NCBI RefSeq assembly: GCF_900104485.1
Contig: NZ_FMXQ01000004.1
Location: 62,001 to 126,000 of the forward strand
Source of the DNA: Bauldia litoralis
Lineage (GTDB): Bacteria > Pseudomonadota > Alphaproteobacteria > Rhizobiales > Kaistiaceae
DNA: 64,000 nucleotides
Direction: 5' to 3'
Under the pieces are notes generated by a model that worked only from the letters and a program-made list of their open reading frames with translations, was not told where the DNA came from and searched no databases. Positions 55,807-63,672 of the stretch are shown piece by piece (positions within the stretch are counted from its first letter, which is position 1; every line of letters starts with the position of its first letter). The position numbers and the translations under genes were made by a program.

Positions 55807-58305
55807 TCAGTCGCTCGCAGCTTTCATCGCCGCACCAAGCTTCGCCTTGTCGGCGTCCAACAATTCGGGTCGGTCAACCTTGATCGTGAGCTTTTCGAGC
55901 GTTGCGGTCAGAGCGAACGGCGGTGAATAGTCCGCGTCGTTGACGCCGGTCAGCGTGTCGGACCCGATGTCGAAGCTTTCGTCCCACTGCAGGATCATCG
56001 GCAGGGTCTCCTTCATTGCCTGTGTGTCAACGTCCTTCCCGTCGACTCGCAGGGTCGCGGTGCCACCCTTGCCGACGCCGCTGAAGCTGTTGAAGGCAAG
56101 CGTTCCCGCGCCCATCCCGTCATATTTGAAGTCGAACTCCACCACATGCTTGCCGGCGGCGAGCGCCTCATTTCCCTCCCATCTGATCCGCTGGAGATCC
56201 ACCATGTTCCACAGAAAGACGGGCTTGCTGTCCTTGAGATAGAAGCCATAGCCGCCGAAGCGCCCGCCCGAGGTCAGGATCATTCCCTCGGCCCCGGCCT
56301 CGGGGACGTCGATCTCGGCCGTGATCGTGTAGGAGGCGTTGAGGATGCCCGGCGAGTCGCCCTGGGGCAGGCCGACCATCGGCCGCGTATAGACGAACTC
56401 GTTCCGCCCTGCCGTGATGTTCGGGCGCGGCGCAGCCACGCGGGCGGCGAACGAAGCGTCAAGCGGAAAGACCTGGTACTTCCTGGCTTCCTCGACAAAC
56501 CGCGCCTTCATCTCCTTGACCTTCTCCGGGTTGGCCTTGGCGATGTCGGTGGTCTGGTTCATGTCCTTGGTCAGGTCGTAGAGTTCGAGCACCTGGTTGT
56601 TGAGCGGATCGGTGTTCGCGGGGCCGAAGGCGTCCCACGGCGTCCGGTTCACCTTGGTGCTGAGAAGCCAGCCCTCGTGGTAAAGCGCCCATTGGCCCAT
56701 CATCTCGAAATACTGGGTGGTGTGGCGACTTGGCACGTCAGCATTCGCCTTGTCGAAGGTATAGGCGAAGCTCGTTCCCTCGATCGGGGCCTGATCGATC
56801 CCGTCGACCGACTTCGGCGCCGGGATTCCGGTGACCTCGAGGATCGTCGGCACGACGTCGATCACGTGCATGAACTGGTCGCGCCGTCCGCCCTTGTCGG
56901 TGATCTTCGCGGGCCATGACACCACCATGTTCTGGCGGATGCCGCCGAGCCGCGAGGCATTCTGCTTGAACCAGTCGAAGGGCGTGTCGAAGGCCCAGGA
57001 CCAGCCGGCCGACATGTGGTTGTAGGTCTCTTCGGTCCCCCACACATCGTACCATTTCATCTGGGTTTCGGCCGGGATCATGTTCTGCCCGTTGAAGAAC
57101 GCCACCTCGTTGGGCGTGCCGAGCGGCCCACCCTCGGCGCTCGTCCCGTTGTCGCCGTTGATGTAGATGATCAGCGTATTGTCGCGCTCGCCGATGTCCT
57201 CGACGGCCTGGATCACACGGCCGATCTCATGGTCGGAATAGGCGGCATATGCGGCGAAGACCTCGACCTGCCGGATGAAGAGCTTCTTCTCCACATCGGT
57301 CAGTTGATCCCACGGCTTGATGTGTTCCGAAGGCCAGGCCGCGAGCGTCGCGTCCTGCGGCACGAGGCCCATCTTCTTCTGGTTCTCGAAGATGGTCTGG
57401 CGCAGCGCCTCATAGCCATCGTCGAAGAGGTGCATCGCCTCGATCTTCTCGACCCATTCCTTTGTCGGGTGATGCGGGGCGTGCGTTGCGCCCGGCGCGT
57501 ATTTCACGAAGAAAGGCTTCGACGGGTCGATCTGGTGCATGTCGGTGATCCAGCCGATCGCATCGTCCGCCATCGCGGTCACGAGGTTCCATTCGCCTTC
57601 CTTGCCGTCGAAGGGATAGATCTGCGTCGTGTTGCGGAAGAGGTTCGGCTGCCACTGGTTGGCGTCGCCGCCGACGAAGCCATAGAAGTACTGGAAGCCC
57701 ATGCCCGTCGGCCACTGATCGAAGGGGCCGGACTGCGCGGCCTCGAAGGCCGGCGTATTATGGTCCTTCCCGAACCATGACGTGTTGTAGCCATTGTCGA
57801 GCAGGATGCGTCCGACGGTGGCCTTGTCGGGCGCGATGATGCTGTTGTAGCCGGGATACCCGGTCGACTGCTCGGAGATCACACCGAAGCCGGCGGAATG
57901 GTGATTGCGCCCGGTGATCAGCGCGGCGCGCGTCGGCGAACAAAGCGACGTCGAATGGATGCTTGTGTAGCTCAACCCCTCCGCCGCGAGCTTGTCCATC
58001 GTGTCCGTGGGGATGACGCCGCCGAAGGTGCTTGGCACCGCGAAGCCGGCGTCGTCGGTGATGATGAGGAGGACGTTCGGAGCCTCGGCCGGTGGTACCA
58101 CGCGCGGCGACCACCAGGGCGTCGATTGAAGCGCGTCCTCCTCGATCTTGCCGCCGAACGGCAGCGGAGCGGGGGGGAGCTGGTTTCCGTCGAGCACCAT
58201 CGTGCCGCTCGGCGATCCGACGCCGCCTTGCGCCAGGGCCGGGCCGACAAGCCAGATGGTACCGGCCACCGTGGCCAGGAATGCAGCGATGAGTTTTTTC
58301 CGCAC
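55807..58305 (-). CDS. Periplasmic arylsulfatase (Cys type)
   Basis: A sulfatase of the alkaline-phosphatase superfamily that hydrolyses aryl or other sulfate esters. The 832-residue protein has a signal peptide (LIAAFLATVAGTIWLVGPALA), metal ligands in LIITDDAGF, the formylglycine site C122-S-P-T-R (SLCSPTRAALITGRNHHS), and GDNGTSAEGG further on. The C-terminal ~200 residues form a beta-sandwich extension. The start is inferred as GTG at 58305 because GGAGG lies 5 nt before it; an ATG at 58317 lies in front of that site. The cysteine needs a maturase (FGE or anSME), not seen here. An AraC regulator gene is divergent, 155 bp away. Confidence 0.92.
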   Translation of the reverse strand: MRKKLIAAFLATVAGTIWLVGPALAQGGVGSPSGTMVLDGNQLPPAPLPFGGKIEEDALQSTPWWSPRVVPPAEAPNVLLIITDDAGFAVPSTFGGVIPTDTMDKLAAEGLSYTSIHSTSLCSPTRAALITGRNHHSAGFGVISEQSTGYPGYNSIIAPDKATVGRILLDNGYNTSWFGKDHNTPAFEAAQSGPFDQWPTGMGFQYFYGFVGGDANQWQPNLFRNTTQIYPFDGKEGEWNLVTAMADDAIGWITDMHQIDPSKPFFVKYAPGATHAPHHPTKEWVEKIEAMHLFDDGYEALRQTIFENQKKMGLVPQDATLAAWPSEHIKPWDQLTDVEKKLFIRQVEVFAAYAAYSDHEIGRVIQAVEDIGERDNTLIIYINGDNGTSAEGGPLGTPNEVAFFNGQNMIPAETQMKWYDVWGTEETYNHMSAGWSWAFDTPFDWFKQNASRLGGIRQNMVVSWPAKITDKGGRRDQFMHVIDVVPTILEVTGIPAPKSVDGIDQAPIEGTSFAYTFDKANADVPSRHTTQYFEMMGQWALYHEGWLLSTKVNRTPWDAFGPANTDPLNNQVLELYDLTKDMNQTTDIAKANPEKVKEMKARFVEEARKYQVFPLDASFAARVAAPRPNITAGRNEFVYTRPMVGLPQGDSPGILNASYTITAEIDVPEAGAEGMILTSGGRFGGYGFYLKDSKPVFLWNMVDLQRIRWEGNEALAAGKHVVEFDFKYDGMGAGTLAFNSFSGVGKGGTATLRVDGKDVDTQAMKETLPMILQWDESFDIGSDTLTGVNDADYSPPFALTATLEKLTIKVDRPELLDADKAKLGAAMKAASD

Positions 58306-58364
58306 GGCTTCCTCCATTCGTCGGGCTCCAGAGCACCGCTAGACGGGCAATGCAACCTGCGTTT

Positions 58365-58381
58365 GGCAGGTCTGATCCCGA
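58365..58381. promoter_or_regulatory. Inverted repeat between sulfatase and AraC genes
   Basis: ACCTGC-GTTTG-GCAGGT is a perfect 6-bp inverted repeat with a 5-nt spacer, midway between the divergent arylsulfatase and AraC-type genes. It is a candidate operator. AraC-family sites are more often direct repeats, so the link is tentative. Confidence 0.3.
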
Positions 58382-58460
58382 TCCGCGGCCTTGCGCCACG
58401 CGCCATGATCGTATCACGTTGCCTGGGATCCAGATTGCCTTTTGAGGACAGACCAGACCG

Positions 58461-59486
58461 ATGTCTACGACGGCCAAGCAACGCTCTGACCCGCTCGTGC
58501 CGCTCCCTGGCCTTCTGGCGGAACTGGGGGTCCCGGTAGAGGACGTCCTTACGGGAACCGGACTGGCTCCCGAGGATCTGACTCCCGATCAATTTTTCGA
58601 CTTGAGCACCATTCTGGCGATCCTCGACAACGCAGTCCTGCGGACCGGTCGCGAGGATCTGGGACTCCTGCTCGGTGCAAGGCACACGACCGCCGTTCTA
58701 GGACCGCTGTCCCGGGTGGTTCGTGCCTCGCCAACCCTTGGCGAAGCGCTCCTGGACCTGTCTTCGATGCAGGGACGGAATACGTCGGCCGCAACCACTT
58801 ACCTTCGCAGGCAGGGCGAGGACGTCTTCTTCGGCTACGGGGTCCACGACCCCCGCCTAGCCGTCTCCGCCGTCACCCAGGACATCGTCCTGGCCATTCT
58901 CAACAGGATCATAGCCGAACTCACGAGGGGGGCCGTGCGCCCCCGCGAGTTCCTCTCCATGAGACCTGCGCCGCGCAATCCTGCACGGTGGTCCGGTCTG
59001 GGGGCGGTGGTTCGGTTTGGCGAGGCGGAAACCGGTTTCTTCCTCTCTTCGATGGACATGGCGTTCCCGCTGGCAACTGCTGATCGTCAAATGCACGACA
59101 GGGCGCTGGAGGAGCTGCTGTCGCAGCCGGAACTCCTCGCGGCAAAATGGACTCACCGGACCCGCCGCGCGCTCCGTGCGCTGCTCCTCGAAGGTTGCTC
59201 GGGCATGCCCGACGTCGCCCTGCGTCTCGGCGTCGGGCCGCGTTCTCTCCGCCGCGCGCTTGCGAGGGAGGGCACGTCCTTCGAGGAGGTCCGTGATGCG
59301 GTCCGCCTCGCCATCGCGCGCGACCTTCTTTCGATGAGCGGGCTTTCCATTGGCGACCTTACCCTCACGCTCGACTTCGCGCATCCAAGCGCGTTCATTC
59401 GCGCCTTTCGACGCTGGACGGGAGAGACGCCGGCAGCGTGGCGAGACAAGAAAGCCGTTCCAGCGTCATTGACGGGACGGGAGTAG
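58461..59486 (+). CDS. AraC-family transcriptional regulator
   Basis: A 341-residue regulator with an N-terminal arabinose_bd-type (PF12625-like) ligand domain (PLPGLLAELGVPVEDVL onward) and a C-terminal double HTH (about 235-330: ALRLGVGPRSLRRALAREGTSF and DFAHPSAFIRAFRRWTGETPAAWR). The divergent position suggests that it controls the sulfatase gene. The ligand is unknown; relatives respond to ornithine or choline-derived compounds. Confidence 0.92.
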   Translation: MSTTAKQRSDPLVPLPGLLAELGVPVEDVLTGTGLAPEDLTPDQFFDLSTILAILDNAVLRTGREDLGLLLGARHTTAVLGPLSRVVRASPTLGEALLDLSSMQGRNTSAATTYLRRQGEDVFFGYGVHDPRLAVSAVTQDIVLAILNRIIAELTRGAVRPREFLSMRPAPRNPARWSGLGAVVRFGEAETGFFLSSMDMAFPLATADRQMHDRALEELLSQPELLAAKWTHRTRRALRALLLEGCSGMPDVALRLGVGPRSLRRALAREGTSFEEVRDAVRLAIARDLLSMSGLSIGDLTLTLDFAHPSAFIRAFRRWTGETPAAWRDKKAVPASLTGRE

Positions 59487-59565
59487 GACGCGCTGATCTG
59501 TCAAGCGCCGCGATCGCGACTGACCCGATCGTGCCAGTCGCCGGGGGATGCGAAGACGGTCCGGG

Positions 59566-60063
59566 TCAGTGCGTGCAGACGGTCGCGACGAGCACGGTTG
59601 CGGCGTTGATTCCGAAAGCGGCTTCCAGGTCCAGGCCGAAGAGGCGGAGCCATTCGTCTTGCGCACGATAGGCGAGACGCTCGCGCTCTGCCGGACATGC
59701 AAAGCGCGTTTCGTTCGACGCCTGGAGGTGATGGACCATCTCGTGCACCAGGACGGAGAGCTGCTCGGGCGTGCGGCCGTTCCAGGTTTCGCTGAGATAG
59801 ATGGTGTGGCTGGCCTTGTCGTAGGCTCCCATCACGGCACCGGGTGAAACGGAGCTTGCCGGCCCGTAGCGGATCTCGACCAGCCTCGCGGGCGCGACCT
59901 TCGCAAGATCGGGTGACCGCGCCGCCGGCTCCAGGTCAAAATTCGCCACGAGCCAGAGCTCGATGGCGCCGATCACGGAGGGTGAGTCCTGACCCTCCAC
60001 GGCGGCGGCCGGCGTTGCAGCGGCAATGCACAATGCGACGATAATCGATCGGGCTGAAGACAT
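59566..60063 (-). CDS. Exported zincin-like protein (DUF6647-like)
   Basis: A 165-residue protein with a signal peptide (RSIIVALCIAAATPAAA) and an HExxH motif with a second histidine (LVHEMVHHLQ), typical of a small zinc metallopeptidase; CxAxxERLAYRAQDEWL follows, with a possible third ligand. I assign it to the DUF6647-type group with some doubt. The ATG at 60063 is chosen so that the signal peptide is near the N-terminus; an ATG at 60096 is also possible. The next gene is a divergent membrane regulator. Confidence 0.65.
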   Translation of the reverse strand: MSSARSIIVALCIAAATPAAAVEGQDSPSVIGAIELWLVANFDLEPAARSPDLAKVAPARLVEIRYGPASSVSPGAVMGAYDKASHTIYLSETWNGRTPEQLSVLVHEMVHHLQASNETRFACPAERERLAYRAQDEWLRLFGLDLEAAFGINAATVLVATVCTH

Positions 60064-60128
60064 GAGCACGGCGGCGATCCCCGTATGGTTGATCATCGAC
60101 GAGGCTGGGCCGTGCGGCGCGTGAAGTA

Positions 60129-60161
60129 TTGAAAGAACCCTGAAAGCGCCTTGAAATTTTG
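60129..60161 (+). promoter_or_regulatory. Three direct repeats at 11-bp spacing
   Basis: TTGAAAGAACC, CTGAAAGCGCC and TTGAAATTTTG start at 60129, 60140 and 60151. The shared core TGAAA occurs at an exact 11-bp period, one helical turn, as in binding sites of PhoB/OmpR winged-helix proteins. The second repeat doubles as the -35 element of the adjacent regulator gene. Confidence 0.6.
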
Positions 60162-60168
60162 CTACAAT
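60140..60168 (+). promoter_or_regulatory. Candidate promoter of the winged-helix/TPR regulator
   Basis: CTGAAA (60140-60145) and TACAAT (60163-60168) are separated by 17 bp; the transcription start should be near 60175. This would exclude a TTG start at 60151 and favours the ATG at 60199 for the regulator. Confidence 0.45.
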
Positions 60169-60198
60169 TCTCGCTGGAACATCGTTTCGGTGCCCGGC

Positions 60199-61428
60199 AT
60201 GCAGGATTTGCGGACCATCCGCCTCGGCGATTTCGTGCTGAACCGCGCGGGCGGCTACCTGGAGGATGCGACGGGCGCCGAGCGGCCGCTCAGGCCGAAG
60301 TCGTATCGCCTGCTCGAGGTCCTGTGCGAGCGGCGCGGCACACTGGTCAGCAAGGATGACCTGATCCTTGAGGTCTGGCCGGACGTCATCGTCTCCGACG
60401 ATTCTCTCGCCCATTGCGTCAGCGATATCCGGCGTGCCCTCGGGCCGCAGGCGGCCAAATTGCTGCGCACGATGCCGCGACGCGGCTACATGCTGGCGGC
60501 GGAGTCGGAAACCGCTTCCGATGCACGGCCGGTGTCAAAATCCGGTCTCGGTCTGGCCGCCGGTCTGGTCGCAGGCCTGTTGCTGGTCGCACCCGTTGTC
60601 TGGTGGGGAACGCCGCACCCGGCGCCCGACGAAGCGCCTGGCGCCGCGGTCACGGCCGTCCGGCAGGCGGAGGCACTGTTGGAGGGTCGCGACTGGCGAC
60701 GCCGCGAGAACAATGAGCAGGCGCGGCGGCTGCTTGAGCAAGTCGTCTCTGAAGATCCCGACAATCCCGGAGCGTTGGCCGGCCTGGGGCTGACCTACTG
60801 GCTCGAAGTGCAGCACCTGGCCTGGGGCGGCGGCAGACGCGAAATGCAAAGGGCGCTCGAACTGGTCGAGCGCTCCGTGGCAAGCGGTGGAAGCGATCGT
60901 TCTCATCGGCTGCTTGCGGAGATGCGGCTGCTTGCTCCTTTCCAGGAACTGCGCTCACCGGTCGATGCGCTGGCAAGCGCGCGTGCCGCGGTTGCCATCG
61001 CGCCCGACGATGCCGACAATCTTGCCGTGCTGGCACAGGCGCTGGCTCTGACGGGCCACCCGACGGACGCCGTCGGCGTGATCGAGCAAGCCTTGCTCAA
61101 GAATCCGAGTCCGCCGGACTGGCATCGCCAGGTTGCCGGCCTCAGCTATCTGCTCGCCGGTGAGTCGGCCCGCGCAGCGGAGAGATTCGGCCCGCTCTAC
61201 GGCGCCGGGACCTTCGCCAATGCGCGATGGTGGCCGGGATGGCTCTTCGCCGCGAGCCTTGCCCATGCCGGCCGGATCGACGAGGCGGAACTGGTGATAA
61301 GGGCCGCCCGGAAACAGCGACCCGAGCACAGCGTCGCCGCCGTGGCCCAGTCCTTCGATGGCTTTGCCGACGAGGCCGGCCGCGCCTTATTCCTCGATGG
61401 GCTGAGACTCGCCGGCTTGCCGGGTTGA
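60199..61428 (+). CDS. Membrane-bound winged-helix regulator with TPR domain (CadC-like)
   Basis: A 409-residue one-component regulator: an N-terminal OmpR/PhoB-type DNA-binding domain (about 5-100, with RPKSYRLLEVLCERRGTLVSKDDL and DSLAHCVSDIRRAL), one membrane helix (about 115-135, LGLAAGLVAGLLLVAPVVWW) and a periplasmic TPR-type domain (about 150-400). This is the CadC/ToxR layout, where DNA binding at the membrane is controlled by the periplasmic part. The gene starts next to three 11-bp direct repeats, so autoregulation is likely. Its 3' end overlaps the TRAP binding-protein gene by 42 bp, tail to tail. Confidence 0.85.
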   Translation: MQDLRTIRLGDFVLNRAGGYLEDATGAERPLRPKSYRLLEVLCERRGTLVSKDDLILEVWPDVIVSDDSLAHCVSDIRRALGPQAAKLLRTMPRRGYMLAAESETASDARPVSKSGLGLAAGLVAGLLLVAPVVWWGTPHPAPDEAPGAAVTAVRQAEALLEGRDWRRRENNEQARRLLEQVVSEDPDNPGALAGLGLTYWLEVQHLAWGGGRREMQRALELVERSVASGGSDRSHRLLAEMRLLAPFQELRSPVDALASARAAVAIAPDDADNLAVLAQALALTGHPTDAVGVIEQALLKNPSPPDWHRQVAGLSYLLAGESARAAERFGPLYGAGTFANARWWPGWLFAASLAHAGRIDEAELVIRAARKQRPEHSVAAVAQSFDGFADEAGRALFLDGLRLAGLPG

Positions 61429-62484
61429 GCCGGCCCATTCGACGTCGGTCCGCGATTGCCAGTCTGCAAAGTCGTCCGCGAAGCGGAGATAGTCGTCCCA
61501 GGCTTTCGCAAGGACCGGGTCGTTGGCAACGTCCTCAGCGATCACCTCGTCCCACGCCTTGCGCAACGCCAGGAGCACCTCGTCGGGCCAGCGGTGGAAT
61601 TCGACGCCCATCGTGCGAAACCGGTCGAGAGCCTCGACCTGGCGTGCGACCGCCTCGGAAGCGGTCCAGGAAAGCGTGTCGCCGCAGGCCGCCTCGAGTA
61701 TCGCCTTGTTGTGGTCTGAAAGCGCCGCCCAGCGCTGCTCGGGCATCAGGATCTCGAGCGAGGTGACGGGCTGCTGCCAGCCGGGGAAGTAGAGGTGCCC
61801 GGCGATCTCGGCGATTCCGAGTTCGGCATCGATCGACGGCAAGGAAAATTCCGCCGCCTCGATCAGCCCGGTCTCCAACGCCGGTCGGATTTCCTGGCCG
61901 GGCAGCTCATAAGCGATGACGCCGAGCCTTTGCAGCACCCTTGCGCCATAGCCGAAACTGCGCATCGCCAGGCCGTCCAGGTCCTCGATGCCATCGATGG
62001 GCTCCAGGAACCAGCCGCCGCCCTCCGACGGCAGGATGCCGCAGTAGAGGCTCTTCATGCCGTGGCGGGCATAGATCGCCTGCAGCGCCTCGCGGCCACC
62101 GCCGGACTGCATCCAGGCCGTGAAGACGGCCGGATCGGGACCGAAGGGGAAGCCGCTGAAGATCGTCAGCGCCGGATCCTCGCGGTGGTGGTGGCCCGCC
62201 GATCCCCAAACGGCGTCGATCAGGCCGGACTCGAGCGCACCGAATGTCTCCTGATCGAGCACGAGCCGGTCATGAACCTCAATGACGAAGCGGCCATCCG
62301 ACAGGCGTCGCACGGTCTCGGCGAAACGTTCTCCGGCTTCGCCAAACAGTTTTGGATATAGGAGGCTGTTCATGCGCCAGTGGAGCGCGTCCTCCTGACT
62401 GACGGCCGGCTTCGCTGCGAGCGAGACTGCGAATGCAAGCCCGACAAGAACAAACGGGATTCGGAAAACCCTGATCGACGTCAT
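61387..62484 (-). CDS. TRAP-type solute-binding protein (DctP-like), orphan
   Basis: A 365-residue periplasmic binding protein: signal peptide (FVLVGLAFAVSLAAKPAVS), ALHWRMNSLLYPKLFGEAGERFAE at the start of the domain, the ligand-arginine region around GLAMRSFGYGARVLQRLG and the C-terminal helix EALDRFRTMGVEFHRWPDE. DctP proteins normally work with DctQ/DctM membrane subunits; none are in this window. It could serve a remote transporter or a sensor. The ligand is not predictable. Confidence 0.85.
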   Translation of the reverse strand: MTSIRVFRIPFVLVGLAFAVSLAAKPAVSQEDALHWRMNSLLYPKLFGEAGERFAETVRRLSDGRFVIEVHDRLVLDQETFGALESGLIDAVWGSAGHHHREDPALTIFSGFPFGPDPAVFTAWMQSGGGREALQAIYARHGMKSLYCGILPSEGGGWFLEPIDGIEDLDGLAMRSFGYGARVLQRLGVIAYELPGQEIRPALETGLIEAAEFSLPSIDAELGIAEIAGHLYFPGWQQPVTSLEILMPEQRWAALSDHNKAILEAACGDTLSWTASEAVARQVEALDRFRTMGVEFHRWPDEVLLALRKAWDEVIAEDVANDPVLAKAWDDYLRFADDFADWQSRTDVEWAGSTRQAGESQPIEE

Positions 62485-62628
62485 CTCAAGATCCCCGGAC
62501 CGTGAGTCGAAAGGCCCCTGTTTCGACCTGCGTGCTGGTCAGCGGCTTGCGAACCGTATCGGAGATGCAAGGCACGCGAAAGCCGCGGCACATGGCACGA
62601 CTGTGCGTGCCGATTTTCCGAAGGGTTT

Positions 62629-63477
62629 CTACCTGCGTCGAAACAGCCGCCAGCGTTTGCGTTCAGGCGGAAGGTATTCCTCGAGGAGTTCGGTCATGCG
62701 CTGGTCGCGGGCGCGGCCGGTGTTGCCGCCGAGGACGACGGCGATGAGTTCGCGGCCGCCGCGGTTGGCCGAGCAGACCAGGTTGAAGCCCGAGGCCCGG
62801 GTGTAGCCGGTCTTGATGCCGTCGACGCCATCGACCCGGCCGAGGAGTTTGTTGTGGTTGGTGTAGGTCTTGCCGTCATAGCGGAAGGACTTGGTGTCGA
62901 AATATTTGAAGCTGCGCGGGAAATCGTCCTGCAGGGCCTTGCCGAGGATGGCCATGTCGCGCGCCGTCGTCACCTGGGCGGGATCGGGCAGGCCGGAGGC
63001 GTTGCGGAAGACGGTGCGGGTCATGCCGAGCTGTCGCGCCTTCGCGGTCATCGCCTGGGCGAAGGCGCTTTCGGTGCCGCTGATATGCTCGCCGACGGCG
63101 CAAGCGACGTCGTTGGCCGACTTGGTGACGAGGGCGAGGATGGCGTCGCGCGCCCGGATCGTCTGGCCGGGCTTGAGGCCGAGCTTGGTCGGCGGCTGCG
63201 CGGCGCAATGCGGCGACATGGCGATCTGGGTCCTGGAACTCATCCGGCCGCTGTTGATCGATGTGAACAGCATGTAGAGCGTCATCATCTTGGTCAGCGA
63301 CGCCGGATGACGGCTGGCATCCGCCTGGTCCGAATAGAGGATCTTGCCAGTTTCGGCATCGACGACGATCGCCGCCTTCGGCGCGGCGACGGCCGCGCTG
63401 CCGGCCTGACCCGCCAGCCCCAGCGCCAGCGCGACAATCGCCAGCGTCCGTCCCCGATGTCTCAGCCCTCGAAACAT
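62629..63477 (-). CDS. D-alanyl-D-alanine carboxypeptidase (PBP5/6 type)
   Basis: A periplasmic peptidase of family S11 that trims the terminal D-Ala from peptidoglycan stems. The 282-residue protein has a signal peptide (LAIVALALGLAGQAGSAAVA), SxxK in ASLTKMMTLYM (about residue 61), SxN in KSANDVACA and KTG in IKTGYTRASGFNL. The C-terminus is short and basic, without the amphipathic anchor of E. coli PBP5, so it may be free in the periplasm. Confidence 0.94.
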   Translation of the reverse strand: MFRGLRHRGRTLAIVALALGLAGQAGSAAVAAPKAAIVVDAETGKILYSDQADASRHPASLTKMMTLYMLFTSINSGRMSSRTQIAMSPHCAAQPPTKLGLKPGQTIRARDAILALVTKSANDVACAVGEHISGTESAFAQAMTAKARQLGMTRTVFRNASGLPDPAQVTTARDMAILGKALQDDFPRSFKYFDTKSFRYDGKTYTNHNKLLGRVDGVDGIKTGYTRASGFNLVCSANRGGRELIAVVLGGNTGRARDQRMTELLEEYLPPERKRWRLFRRR

Positions 63478-63672
63478 GACTGGTCAGATAACACAGGCGA
63501 CCGTCGCCCGACCACCGCTGGGGGGACGCGAATTTGATCGGGATGCCCGCGGGCCAGGCGGCGGTCAGGAAGTGTTAGGGACCGCCTGACATTTGCGGTG
63601 GCCCGTGACGCGGACCCGGCCTATTGCTGGGCGGGAGAGATCGCAGGCCGACAAGGATCGGGGGAGATGACG

